NCBI RefSeq assembly: GCF_024721995.1 | Contig: NZ_JANQBC010000001.1 | Coordinates: forward strand, 372,001-436,000 | Source of the DNA: Paenibacillus radicibacter | Lineage (GTDB): Bacteria; Bacillota; Bacilli; Paenibacillales; NBRC-103111 | Reading direction: 5' to 3' | Length of the DNA stretch: 64,000 bases | Shown here: piece after piece, positions 50,941 to 58,403 of the stretch | Layout: each line of letters begins with the position of its first letter | Numbering within the stretch: the first letter of the stretch is position 1 | Notes under the pieces: generated by a model | Databases searched by the model: none | The model's input: only the letters and a program-made list of their open reading frames with translations | Told to the model about the DNA's origin: nothing | Program-made: the position numbers and the translations under genes

Positions 50941-51969
50941 TCAGAATGGAAGTGAGTCATTTTCCTCATCATCTGAGATATCAATAACACTATCTGATGA
51001 AAATGGGCTTTCTTTTGGTACGAAGTCTTCTTCGCTATACCGTGCATCAATCAGCGTAGATCCATCACCACCTGTGATTTCAAGTTCACGAATTGTTGTT
51101 CCTCTGACATAAGACTCTTGTCCTTTTGCTTGGAAACCACCAAATGACACTGGAATTGAATCTTCTTCCACTTCTGACTCCACTTTTTCTACATAAATAT
51201 TAATATTTCCATTCACCTTAATCGTAGAACCATAAGAAAGATTTTCAAAACTGTCTTTTAGTGTTTGCAATAATTTTTCTTTATCTTCATCGCCTCTATA
51301 CTTTTCATGATTGATAAAGAACATATAGGGCATTACACAAATTTCGCCTTTACTCTTATAAATAATATTGGTGTTGATTGCTGTCTTATTTGTTTCAGAA
51401 TCATATTCAGATTCGAGATATACGATATCCTGATTAAATGAAGCTTCTGGCACATATCCTTCTGCACTAAAATCAAGCGCTTCAGAGGTATGATAAATCT
51501 GTTGAATTATGTATTTGACTTGCCCTTTACCTTCATAGACACTAAATTGCATCGATCCACGAACATAAATTGAATCTCCTTCCTTGAGGTGCTTCTTAAT
51601 ACATTCAACAGCATCGAACTGAGTCAGACTTAATACTTTATTCTTACCTGCTTCATCTTTAATCAAACCTACTTTAGAAGCCATGAAAATTTCTGCTTTA
51701 TCTGTTCGTTCTTTGAAGCGATCTGCCCAAGGAACAAAGTATTCTTTCTTATTCTTCCTATCTGATGCATCAACAAATTTCACTTTTTCGTTTTTTGAGC
51801 CCATCATCTCAACGTATACAGATGCATTGTCATTTGTCTTAATTGAAAAATTTAATCGTCTCCACGCATTACCATTGGATGTTCCTTCTGAATAAAACTT
51901 GTCTGACTGCGTTCCTCCAACAATTCCTTTTAAAACAAAATTTCCGTATGTAGGTTGTAAATTACTCAT
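50941..51969 (-). CDS. Phage single-stranded DNA-binding protein (large OB-fold type)
   Basis: 342 residues. Beta-rich OB-like segments (NFVLKGIVGG, WRRLNFSIKT, DSIYVRGSMQFSVYEGKGQVKYII) are followed by a disordered acidic tail ending DISDDEENDSLPF, matching the SSB tip that recruits replication proteins. Lies upstream of the recombinase-like gene. GGGAGAT precedes the ATG. Confidence 0.72.
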   Translation of the reverse strand: MSNLQPTYGNFVLKGIVGGTQSDKFYSEGTSNGNAWRRLNFSIKTNDNASVYVEMMGSKNEKVKFVDASDRKNKKEYFVPWADRFKERTDKAEIFMASKVGLIKDEAGKNKVLSLTQFDAVECIKKHLKEGDSIYVRGSMQFSVYEGKGQVKYIIQQIYHTSEALDFSAEGYVPEASFNQDIVYLESEYDSETNKTAINTNIIYKSKGEICVMPYMFFINHEKYRGDEDKEKLLQTLKDSFENLSYGSTIKVNGNINIYVEKVESEVEEDSIPVSFGGFQAKGQESYVRGTTIRELEITGGDGSTLIDARYSEEDFVPKESPFSSDSVIDISDDEENDSLPF

Positions 51970-52446
51970 TTATTATCAATCTCCCTTTTATGTGTGTTTA
52001 TCATTTATTACTTATTTATAAGCAAACGATAAACACTGGAGGGGATCTTGAGCTAGTCTTAGCTATACTCTGTCACATCCTTTCACTGAGATATTTTCTT
52101 ATCAAAGAGTATATTTTATATATAAACGTGCCATGGACACGATATGTATTTTATTCAACTCTATTGTTCTATGTGGCGATGAAATGTATCTTTCATATGC
52201 ATTTGCATCGACATGTGGCACATCTTCTCTTTCGTGTGTTTAATATATCACTATTATTATTTACAGTCAATAGTTTTATATATTTTATTTAATAGTATTC
52301 TTAGCCTTAATTTTGGCTTTCATTACATCTCATTAGAAATATTCTCCTACCTTTATCGCAGTTCTCCAACGGATCTTACAAAACCTTTCGAGGAATCTGC
52401 AAATAATTAGAGTAAGACAGACCAAACTGATTATCTATATTATTTT
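51970..52446. other. 477-bp gap with palindromes, possible regulatory or origin region
   Basis: No convincing gene on either strand. It contains ATGAAA-TGTATC-TTTCAT (52179-52196), nested within CGATG...CATCG arms. Related GTGGC-type elements occur near 52128 (read as ATGGCAC), 52171 and 52213 (ATGTG-G-CACAT), spaced about 42 bases. The plus-strand frames here look random. Confidence 0.4.
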
Positions 52447-52926
52447 TCATTCCAATACAACACCATTTCTTTGGGCAACTGCATCGAAATCTTTTTTTGC
52501 ATAATCATTATATTTTTTATATTTCTCATCCTTTAAAGCATGTTCAAGATATTCATCATCAGATCTTTTTAAAACTTTGTCAAATACTTTTTGTGCCTGT
52601 TCATTTTGAAATTTAAGATTGTTCATATCCTCTTCAGTTGGTTCTATGTTTGCAGCTTCCCAAATTTCATACATATCCGCAGAATAATATGTTCTAAAGT
52701 TATCATCTTTAGAAATCTGCTTACAGCCAAATGCTTCGAGAAGTTCCATCATTTCTTCCTCAGTAAAATAATACTCCATCACAAAATCAGCAAGTTTGTA
52801 CATCCAAACTTTGATTAACATTACTAATTCCTCATCTTTTATTGTTGTCTTGAAGTATATCTGTGGATCTACCCCACCATCAATAGAGGGTGTAAATTCA
52901 AGCTTATAAACTCTTGGTCTGGGCAT
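52447..52926 (-). CDS. Protein of unknown function
   Basis: 159 residues, acidic and helical after a beta start (MPRPRVYKLEFTPSIDGGVD). FTEEEMMELLEAFGCKQIS is a clear helix pair. AAGGAGA upstream. No family recognised. Confidence 0.55.
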   Translation of the reverse strand: MPRPRVYKLEFTPSIDGGVDPQIYFKTTIKDEELVMLIKVWMYKLADFVMEYYFTEEEMMELLEAFGCKQISKDDNFRTYYSADMYEIWEAANIEPTEEDMNNLKFQNEQAQKVFDKVLKRSDDEYLEHALKDEKYKKYNDYAKKDFDAVAQRNGVVLE

Positions 52927-53080
52927 ACTAATTTCTCCTTATAATTTATATTTTTTACTAATATATCATGAGGTACATACCTATATCACATTCTAACAGT
53001 AGTGTATTGATCAGTAGAATACTTTTTCATGTTGTCTCCCCTTTTAATAAAACTTCGATTCGAAAATAAAGTATAAGACT

Positions 53081-53320
53081 CTAAGGTTCTTCAAACCATC
53101 TTATTCTTTCAATTCTGAGAGAAACAGCCTTGCGAAATTTATTCTTTGCACTTTCAATCGTATGCGAATAAATCGGATAGTCATTGATTTTGTAGTCATA
53201 CTCTTTTTTGTAGATGTCTAAATTGAATCCACGACCAGCAGGAACGATCTCTGCTCGAAACACTATTTTCGCAAGACTCTGACCGCCTTCAATAGCAAGG
53301 ACTTCACCTACTATTTTCAA
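53081..53320 (-). CDS. Small beta-rich protein of unknown function
   Basis: 79 residues from a TTG start behind GGGGGGGAG. Starts KIVGEVLAIEGGQSLAKIVF and ends RKAVSLRIERIRWFEEP. No family recognised. Confidence 0.5.
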   Translation of the reverse strand: MKIVGEVLAIEGGQSLAKIVFRAEIVPAGRGFNLDIYKKEYDYKINDYPIYSHTIESAKNKFRKAVSLRIERIRWFEEP

Positions 53321-53419
53321 TTTCTCCCCCCCTCAGTCTAATACTTATTTTTCTAGCTGACGATTTGTCTCGACGAAAGCCTTGTTAAATCAAGGTCGGC
53401 AGTCTACAACTTTACAGCT
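53321..53419 (-). other. GC-richer structured leader
   Basis: Between the HD gene and 53081-53320. Sense strand contains CCTTG-ATTTAA-CAAGG inside CGAC...GTCG arms, and a repeated CGTC near 53350-53370. The base composition is visibly less AT-rich than surrounding gaps. Could be an RNA element; no known riboswitch class is recognised. Confidence 0.3.
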
Positions 53420-53857
53420 TCAATCACATTCCATTTCATAAGCTAATAAATCAGATATGGCTTTATCGTACTTTCTCAAACGCTTAAAATCCCTCTCTGT
53501 TGGATTCTGAATCCTTGAAAGGTCTCTATTGTCATTAATATCTAAAAGCTTTACATGCCTAGCTAGAGGGTTTGGTTTGATACGCTCAATAAATTCATCG
53601 TATGTTTCATTACTTCTTCTAGTTAGGCAATCTAGAGCTTCTAAAATTGTTTCTGTGAATCCATCAGCTCTTAATCGATCAAGTGTGTAGTCACTGTCTT
53701 CAACCACATCATGCAACACTGCAACAATTCTAGACTCACCATCTAAAGCTTTTGTAAGCAATCTCAATGGATGTAATATGTATGGATTGCCACCTTTATC
53801 ATATTGACCATCATGAGATTTGGCTGCAATTAGTATTGCTTTTGTTAAATTAGACAT
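53420..53857 (-). CDS. HD-domain (p)ppGpp hydrolase-like protein (MESH1/SpoT HD type)
   Basis: 145 residues. AAKSHDGQYDKGGNPYILHPLRL, then AVLHDVVEDSDYT (HD pair at 49-50, ED at 53-54) and LDINDNRDLSR match the hydrolase domain of Rel/SpoT enzymes; no synthetase domain is present. It would remove (p)ppGpp or similar hyperphosphorylated alarmones, keeping host synthesis active during infection. Confidence 0.82.
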   Translation of the reverse strand: MSNLTKAILIAAKSHDGQYDKGGNPYILHPLRLLTKALDGESRIVAVLHDVVEDSDYTLDRLRADGFTETILEALDCLTRRSNETYDEFIERIKPNPLARHVKLLDINDNRDLSRIQNPTERDFKRLRKYDKAISDLLAYEMECD

Positions 53858-53899
53858 TTCATTCCTCCATAAATATCTCCAAAAAAGGGACTTATATCA

Positions 53900-54292
53900 T
53901 CATGTTCGGTAATTATACTGTGGTCTAAGATTATCAATAAGGAGAACTTCAAGAGCAGCTAACCAATGCCAGTCGTCATTATTGGTGAATATGACTAAAC
54001 CGCACTTTACTTCCCCATCAGTAATTACACTATCCCAATTGTTCTTACCACCATATGCATTGATTTGATTATAGACTCGTTCACCAAGACCACTACTAGG
54101 TGTGGCTCTACCAACATACTTAATTACCCCATTTTGGGAAAAATAATAAACACCAGCTCGATTACACCATTCTTGCTCACGTTTTTGCTTCAGTCTTAGT
54201 TCTCCAATACTGCTATCTGAAAACGAATAAGAAACACCATGTACTCTATTAAGAAATGCATCTACCAAATGTAGCAATTTATCTTCAGTCAT
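53900..54292 (-). CDS. GIY-YIG nuclease
   Basis: 130 residues from MTEDKLLHLVDAF (TAGGAGGAG before the ATG at 54292). AGVYYFSQNGVIKYVGRAT is the GIY-YIG core, and LAALEVLLIDNLRPQYN gives the catalytic Glu and Asn. Short, without an extra DNA-binding domain. Homing or restriction-like role. Confidence 0.78.
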   Translation of the reverse strand: MTEDKLLHLVDAFLNRVHGVSYSFSDSSIGELRLKQKREQEWCNRAGVYYFSQNGVIKYVGRATPSSGLGERVYNQINAYGGKNNWDSVITDGEVKCGLVIFTNNDDWHWLAALEVLLIDNLRPQYNYRT

Positions 54293-54392
54293 AGAATCTC
54301 CTCCTAACCAATACCGAATAATTATTAGCACATCCCGAAACAATTTCAGTTTTTACCAAGTTATTAACTTCGATTGAAAGACTTCATTTCAT

Positions 54393-54614
54393 TTACTCTT
54401 CTTTTTCATACACTTTCTTCGTTAGCCAATTATCGAATTCAGCTCTCTTCTGTCTATAATCTTCAACTAATTTTTTGTACCAATCCTTATCAGTCGAATT
54501 ACTTAAGACTCCATTAGCGATCCTCTTTTCAATTTCCAATAACTCAAGTTCCATCTGCTTAAGTAAGCTGAATAAATTTCCTAATCCATGTTGAATCATA
54601 TAGCCAACTCCCAT
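54393..54614 (-). CDS. Small coiled-coil protein
   Basis: 73 residues; LGNLFSLLKQMELELLEIEK and LVEDYRQKRAEFDNWLTKKV form a helical hairpin. No family recognised. Confidence 0.5.
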   Translation of the reverse strand: MGVGYMIQHGLGNLFSLLKQMELELLEIEKRIANGVLSNSTDKDWYKKLVEDYRQKRAEFDNWLTKKVYEKEE

Positions 54615-54646
54615 TCCTTTGAAAGAATTGTTTCATTCTAATAATA

Positions 54647-55195
54647 TTACATTTCATCAACAGTGTATATTTTATTTCGATATGTGTTAGCATAGCCTTT
54701 AGCATCATCAAAAAATCGAAATTTGGCTACACATGTATTTTTACCCTCTATTTGAAACTGTACATAATACCATCCTTTAATTAGACTAACATTTCTTTCT
54801 CCAGACTGGTTGTTCTTATTTGCCCCTTTTCGATTGACCGTATTGGAGCGCTTTGTGACAACCCTCAAATTTGATTTTCGATTATCTAATGTATTCATTG
54901 GAATAATATGATCAACTATCCCTCTTCCTTCGACATCCTTAATCAATTTATGAAGATACGGAGTACCTCTTTTATATTTACTATCTAAAGATGAATTTAT
55001 CATTGTTCTGGCATAGTAAGACTGAGTATCTTTATTCCACCATGCATGCCAATGGTAGCCTAGATTTTTAATCCTTTCAAAATCATCAACGTCAATTTTT
55101 GTTTCTAGGATTTCACCCGATTTTCTTTCTAAATATATTATTACTTCATTATTATTTATTTTATAATCATTAAACCCTTTACGTTTTGGTGCTAT
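54647..55195 (-). CDS. HNH endonuclease with AP2-like end, apparent ATA start
   Basis: 182 residues from ATA at 55195, which lies exactly 8 bases after GAGGAGG. The frame then reads KGFNDYKINNNEVIIYLERK, the usual N-terminus of this HNH family. It continues through IVDHIIPMNTLDNRKSNLRVVT (H-N-H core) to AP2-like GWYYVQFQIEGKNTCVAKF. The first ATG (55003) would lose the conserved N-terminal domain and has no ribosome site. Confidence 0.75.
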   Translation of the reverse strand: MAPKRKGFNDYKINNNEVIIYLERKSGEILETKIDVDDFERIKNLGYHWHAWWNKDTQSYYARTMINSSLDSKYKRGTPYLHKLIKDVEGRGIVDHIIPMNTLDNRKSNLRVVTKRSNTVNRKGANKNNQSGERNVSLIKGWYYVQFQIEGKNTCVAKFRFFDDAKGYANTYRNKIYTVDEM

Positions 55196-55234
55196 AAATA
55201 TTACCTCCTCTTTTTTTAATTCCCTATGATAGTA

Positions 55235-55390
55235 TTATTTTATTGCCCTATTCTTCTTTAAAAATCTCTTCAATATCAATCTTTGATGCCAATATAACTT
55301 TTGACCAGTAGTTTTTTCAATTAAATTAAGATATTTTTCAGAATCATTTATCCAAATGGTGATTTGCTCACTTAATCGCTTTTGATCCAA
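55235..55390 (-). CDS. Small helical protein, TTG start
   Basis: 51 residues: DQKRLSEQITIWINDSEKYL, then GQKLYWHQRLILKRFLKKNR. GGTG lies 5 bases before the TTG at 55390. The frame is full length, amphipathic and basic at its end. Lies between the two nuclease genes. Confidence 0.55.
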   Translation of the reverse strand: MDQKRLSEQITIWINDSEKYLNLIEKTTGQKLYWHQRLILKRFLKKNRAIK

Positions 55391-55430
55391 ACTATCACCA
55401 CATTTCAAATGAAATTGTTGAATTATTTGC

Positions 55431-55862
55431 TTATCTCTTAAATGTTGGGACTGAATATTTCGGTTTTAATAATCCAATCAAATAGCTTTCTAAGCAGCCA
55501 CGTATAATCGTATCATTAACTTCTTTGTACCGTAAGTGATAGTTTTCTAATATGTATAGGTTTAAATCCTCATTACGTTCAACAACAGGAGTGTGCAATT
55601 GATTCTTCTTTAACCCTAGCAGCGCACCCCTGAAGCTCGAAATTCTCATCTCGTACAAATGTGAATTGAAAACTCTCCCTCTGATATTACCAGCTTGACC
55701 GATGTAGATGATCTGTTTATCATCAATTGATGAGAATATATACACACCACCAGTTGTGGGGATAGACTTTCGATTACTGAGGTCAGTTGGCTCTGAGTTC
55801 AGAAGCGTCTGGGATAAATCTTCAATTAATGCTTTCCATTCAGTATTCAACAAGATTGTCAT
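55431..55862 (-). CDS. GIY-YIG nuclease
   Basis: 143 residues. GGVYIFSSIDDKQIIYIGQAGNIRGRV is the GIY-YIG core with catalytic Arg, and LESYLIGLLKPKYS the Glu-bearing end. Only distantly related to 53900-54292. AAGGAGAGAG upstream. Confidence 0.75.
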   Translation of the reverse strand: MTILLNTEWKALIEDLSQTLLNSEPTDLSNRKSIPTTGGVYIFSSIDDKQIIYIGQAGNIRGRVFNSHLYEMRISSFRGALLGLKKNQLHTPVVERNEDLNLYILENYHLRYKEVNDTIIRGCLESYLIGLLKPKYSVPTFKR

Positions 55863-56019
55863 AATTCTCTCTCCTTATGGACTAATCTTTTTAATGTGAA
55901 TTATTAACTTCTATAAAATTATCACATATTGAAAATACGTAGTCAATATTTATTACTTATTATTTTTTATTATTATAACAAGAAGAAAAGCTGACAATGC
56001 AGCTTATGTAGTCTTTTAT

Positions 56020-56271
56020 TTATGCACTATGCCTCTGTTTAAACAATTCAGTAGTCTCTATTACACTATCAAAATTTCCGTCGAAGCAATCAATCCAAGC
56101 ATCTATGTCGTTACTATCAATCATCAGGGATTCTAACTCCTGATATAGTAAAGTATCGAAACCAAACCCACAAACAAATTCAATCCACAGCATAAAATAC
56201 ATCTTGTTCTTATCCCAATTTTCCAAAATGTCATAGTAAAATGATCTCTCGTCCATACTGCCTGTTGTCAA
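56020..56271 (-). CDS. Small acidic protein downstream of the LytTR gene
   Basis: 83 residues from a TTG start (AAAAGGAG, 8 bases). Trp/Phe and Asp rich: WDKNKMYFMLWIEFVCGFGF, IDSNDIDAWIDCFDGNF. No family recognised. It is the first gene after the LytTR regulator and could be its target. Confidence 0.55.
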   Translation of the reverse strand: MTTGSMDERSFYYDILENWDKNKMYFMLWIEFVCGFGFDTLLYQELESLMIDSNDIDAWIDCFDGNFDSVIETTELFKQRHSA

Positions 56272-56426
56272 AGTACATTCTCCTTTTACTCATGTAATAA
56301 TATCCTTCAATAAGAATACCACCCCTCTGTGATTTTAGATCTATCAAAGTATACAGAATCTTTTCTATTTACTTTGTATATGCGATATGTATTATTTGCA
56401 ATTAATGTATTATTTTGTCGAATGGA

Positions 56427-56939
56427 TTAAAACATACCGAATAGTGCTTTTTTCATTTCAGATATTCCCATCTGCTTAATTGGAACTTTATTCTTATTGG
56501 TGTCCTTATCTTCTCCAACTAAATCTTTGATACTATTTAATCTCCTGTTTGCCATAGGAGCATACAAGTTCGTTTTATCTATATTATCTTCAAAATATAT
56601 CCTTCCAAGTTCACTGTCATATTTTTTTATCTGATCAATATTAACTAGAACTCTATTGTCCGATTTGCAATAATTATGTTTATTAACAATGTCCAAACAA
56701 ACTTCAAATGGAAAATAATGTTTGTAAACTCCGTCTCTTGTTGTAAATTCTGACATATTGTCATTTCTATCAATAAACAAACATTCTCTAATGTTGACAA
56801 ACACTAATTTATTTTCACTATTAAATAATTGAATGTAATCATGAAGGAAGTCATTAATTTCATTACTTAATTTACTCTTACTGCTTTCACGATCTGTGCG
56901 AGCATAAATAAAATCCATAAGTTTATTAACAATATCCAT
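56427..56939 (-). CDS. Stand-alone LytTR DNA-binding regulator
   Basis: 170 residues. Residues about 44-142 match a LytTR domain: VNIRECLFIDRNDNMSEFTT, YKHYFPFEVCLDIVNKHNY, then DNRVLVNIDQIKKYDSELGR and RRLN. There is no N-terminal receiver domain, only a 40-residue helical segment, and a C-terminal helix KQMGISEMKKALFGMF. LytTR domains bind direct-repeat DNA, as AgrA does. Last gene of the agr-like cluster. GGAGG lies 5 bases before the ATG. Confidence 0.8.
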   Translation of the reverse strand: MDIVNKLMDFIYARTDRESSKSKLSNEINDFLHDYIQLFNSENKLVFVNIRECLFIDRNDNMSEFTTRDGVYKHYFPFEVCLDIVNKHNYCKSDNRVLVNIDQIKKYDSELGRIYFEDNIDKTNLYAPMANRRLNSIKDLVGEDKDTNKNKVPIKQMGISEMKKALFGMF

Positions 56940-56960
56940 TGTAACCTCCAGAATAAGAAG

Positions 56961-57004
56961 CTTTATGCCTCAATATGTATTTATTACTTAATTGAAGCAT
57001 AAAG
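56961..57004 (-). promoter_or_regulatory. Long inverted repeat between agrD and the LytTR gene
   Basis: 14-base arms CTTTATGCTTCAAT (57004-56991, sense) and ATTGAGGCATAAAG (56974-56961) with one mismatch and a 16-base loop that holds the octamer AATACATA. No T-run follows. It sits about 20 bases before the LytTR ribosome site, so it may be an operator or an mRNA element setting AgrD versus LytTR levels. Confidence 0.65.
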
Positions 57005-57019
57005 TTTAATTTTGCTTTC

Positions 57020-57142
57020 TTACTTAATCAACTCCTTTGGAGCAACAGGTTTATTGATCCAAAACACTGAATCAGAAACTGCAAAAAAAGTAGCTACTAA
57101 TGCAATAAAAGAGGACACACATAATACGAATTTTTTCTTCAA
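57020..57142 (-). CDS. agrD: AgrD-like cyclic lactone autoinducer peptide precursor (40 aa)
   Basis: TTG start at 57142 with GAGGAGG 8 bases upstream. A basic start KKKF is followed by a hydrophobic leader (about residues 5-22), then SDSVFWINKPVAPKELIK. The end P-x-x-P-K-E-L-I-K fits the conserved tail of AgrD precursors, and lining up the conserved prolines puts S25-V-F-W-I29 as a five-residue ring closed by the Ser hydroxyl (lactone rather than thiolactone). AgrB would cut after I29. The precursor is easy to miss because of its size and TTG start. Confidence 0.85.
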   Translation of the reverse strand: MKKKFVLCVSSFIALVATFFAVSDSVFWINKPVAPKELIK

Positions 57143-57176
57143 AGCACTCACCTCCTCTCGTTAATTATCATGTCTC

Positions 57177-57845
57177 TTACTTAGAATCTTCCTGCTCTCT
57201 CTTTATATTGATAACCAACAAACTTATTGAGAATATAACAACAATAGATAATAATATTGCAAATGCCTCAAGATTCATGAACGCCTTATACTCAGAATAA
57301 AATGAAATAACGGAAACAAGGAATAGCGTAATTAGAAACCATAACATTTTATTATCATATTTAAAGTTGACACCTTTTCTTTCATGTGGATCGAATGAAA
57401 ATCCTTCATTTAGTCTCTTTATTATAAATACAATGATAATTATGATCATAGATGAAAAGAATTGAATAGCGTATCCATCACTTGTAAATGGTTGTAAGTC
57501 TGCTGTTTTAACCAAATTATTAAGCATGAGAACTACAATAAACAAACCTTGTATTGCTCCAAAAATTAAATATGATGTTGCAGTAATCAATGCTGATGAT
57601 AACATGCTTTTATAAAATAGGACTTTATATGTAAGTATCAAAATAACTATCTGTGAAATTGTGCTCATATAACTAATTCCAATTTTATTAAAATACAATG
57701 ATGCAGTAGCCATTAAAAGACCACCCAAGACACATTTTAAATAGACTTGAACACTCTTAAACCTATATCTAAACAAAATTAGACCTAATAAAATTACTGA
57801 AAACCCTTCCAATGTTGATAATAGGACAAAAAATATGTATTCCAT
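57177..57845 (-). CDS. AgrC-like membrane sensor lacking a kinase
   Basis: 222 residues with six or seven membrane helices and short loops, ending in a basic/acidic tail INIKREQEDSK. This topology matches the N-terminal sensor half of AgrC, but the protein stops where the dimerisation and histidine-kinase domains should begin. No frameshift is visible and the next gene follows normally, so the short form looks intended. It could bind the peptide and act on the LytTR protein directly. Starts 5 bases after agrB. Confidence 0.65.
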   Translation of the reverse strand: MEYIFFVLLSTLEGFSVILLGLILFRYRFKSVQVYLKCVLGGLLMATASLYFNKIGISYMSTISQIVILILTYKVLFYKSMLSSALITATSYLIFGAIQGLFIVVLMLNNLVKTADLQPFTSDGYAIQFFSSMIIIIIVFIIKRLNEGFSFDPHERKGVNFKYDNKMLWFLITLFLVSVISFYSEYKAFMNLEAFAILLSIVVIFSISLLVINIKREQEDSK

Positions 57846-57850
57846 TTATG

Positions 57851-58378
57851 CTATTCACTCCTATTATATATAGTCGTAAGTGACTGAATAAAGAATGCAA
57901 CTGCTATAATTTGATTTCCTATCAATGTAATGTTAGTAATTACTAGTATCAATGAAATTGATTTAAAGACAAATTTTTGGTTAAAAGATTTCTTGGTTTT
58001 AATATGTATATTGGATGGTGCAAACTTCAGTAATACTAGCAGAGTTAAGAAATTAATATATTCATATAGATAATCTGGTAAAAAGTTAGTAAATGCTATC
58101 AACAGTATCATAGATACAGATAATGCTACACAGCGATCAGATGATTTTAAGTGAAACCCCCCTGAAAAAAACCTCAATAGAGCAAACGATAGCATACTTA
58201 TAATTACTTCATGTGTTTTATTTAATACTATTCCTATGAGAAGCGAAAAAATAATTATCATCAAAGTGTTATATGTTATTTTTAATCCATATTGCAGTAC
58301 TTCAAAACTAGCTGTTCTAATTGGATCAACCTTTCTTATTTTTTTTGCTGTACTATCTGCCATCCATTCAATGACCAC
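57851..58378 (-). CDS. agrB: AgrB-like peptide-processing membrane endopeptidase
   Basis: 175 residues from GTG at 58378. Four to six membrane helices. GGFHLKSSDRC contains H76 and C83, the same spacing as the catalytic pair H77/C84 of S. aureus AgrB. Family N-terminus IRTASFEVLQYGLKI is present. AgrB cuts the AgrD tail and closes the ring. Own promoter at 58423-58452. Confidence 0.9.
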   Translation of the reverse strand: MVIEWMADSTAKKIRKVDPIRTASFEVLQYGLKITYNTLMIIIFSLLIGIVLNKTHEVIISMLSFALLRFFSGGFHLKSSDRCVALSVSMILLIAFTNFLPDYLYEYINFLTLLVLLKFAPSNIHIKTKKSFNQKFVFKSISLILVITNITLIGNQIIAVAFFIQSLTTIYNRSE

Positions 58379-58403
58379 CTATTTTTACCACTTCCTTAAT
58401 TGT

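Noticed and set aside
51990-52410. Plus-strand frames of 100 and 65 codons in the gap upstream of the SSB-like gene
   Set aside because: No ribosome sites, residue make-up is that of AT-rich random sequence (Leu/Phe/Ile/Tyr/His), and they overlap each other.
52986-53030. 14-codon frame (starts MKKYSTDQYTTVRM) behind GGGGAG
   Set aside because: Good ribosome site but too short to support as a gene without expression evidence.
53340-53410. tRNA gene in the GC-richer gap
   Set aside because: No T-loop GTTC motif, no acceptor-stem pairing and no CCA end could be assembled.
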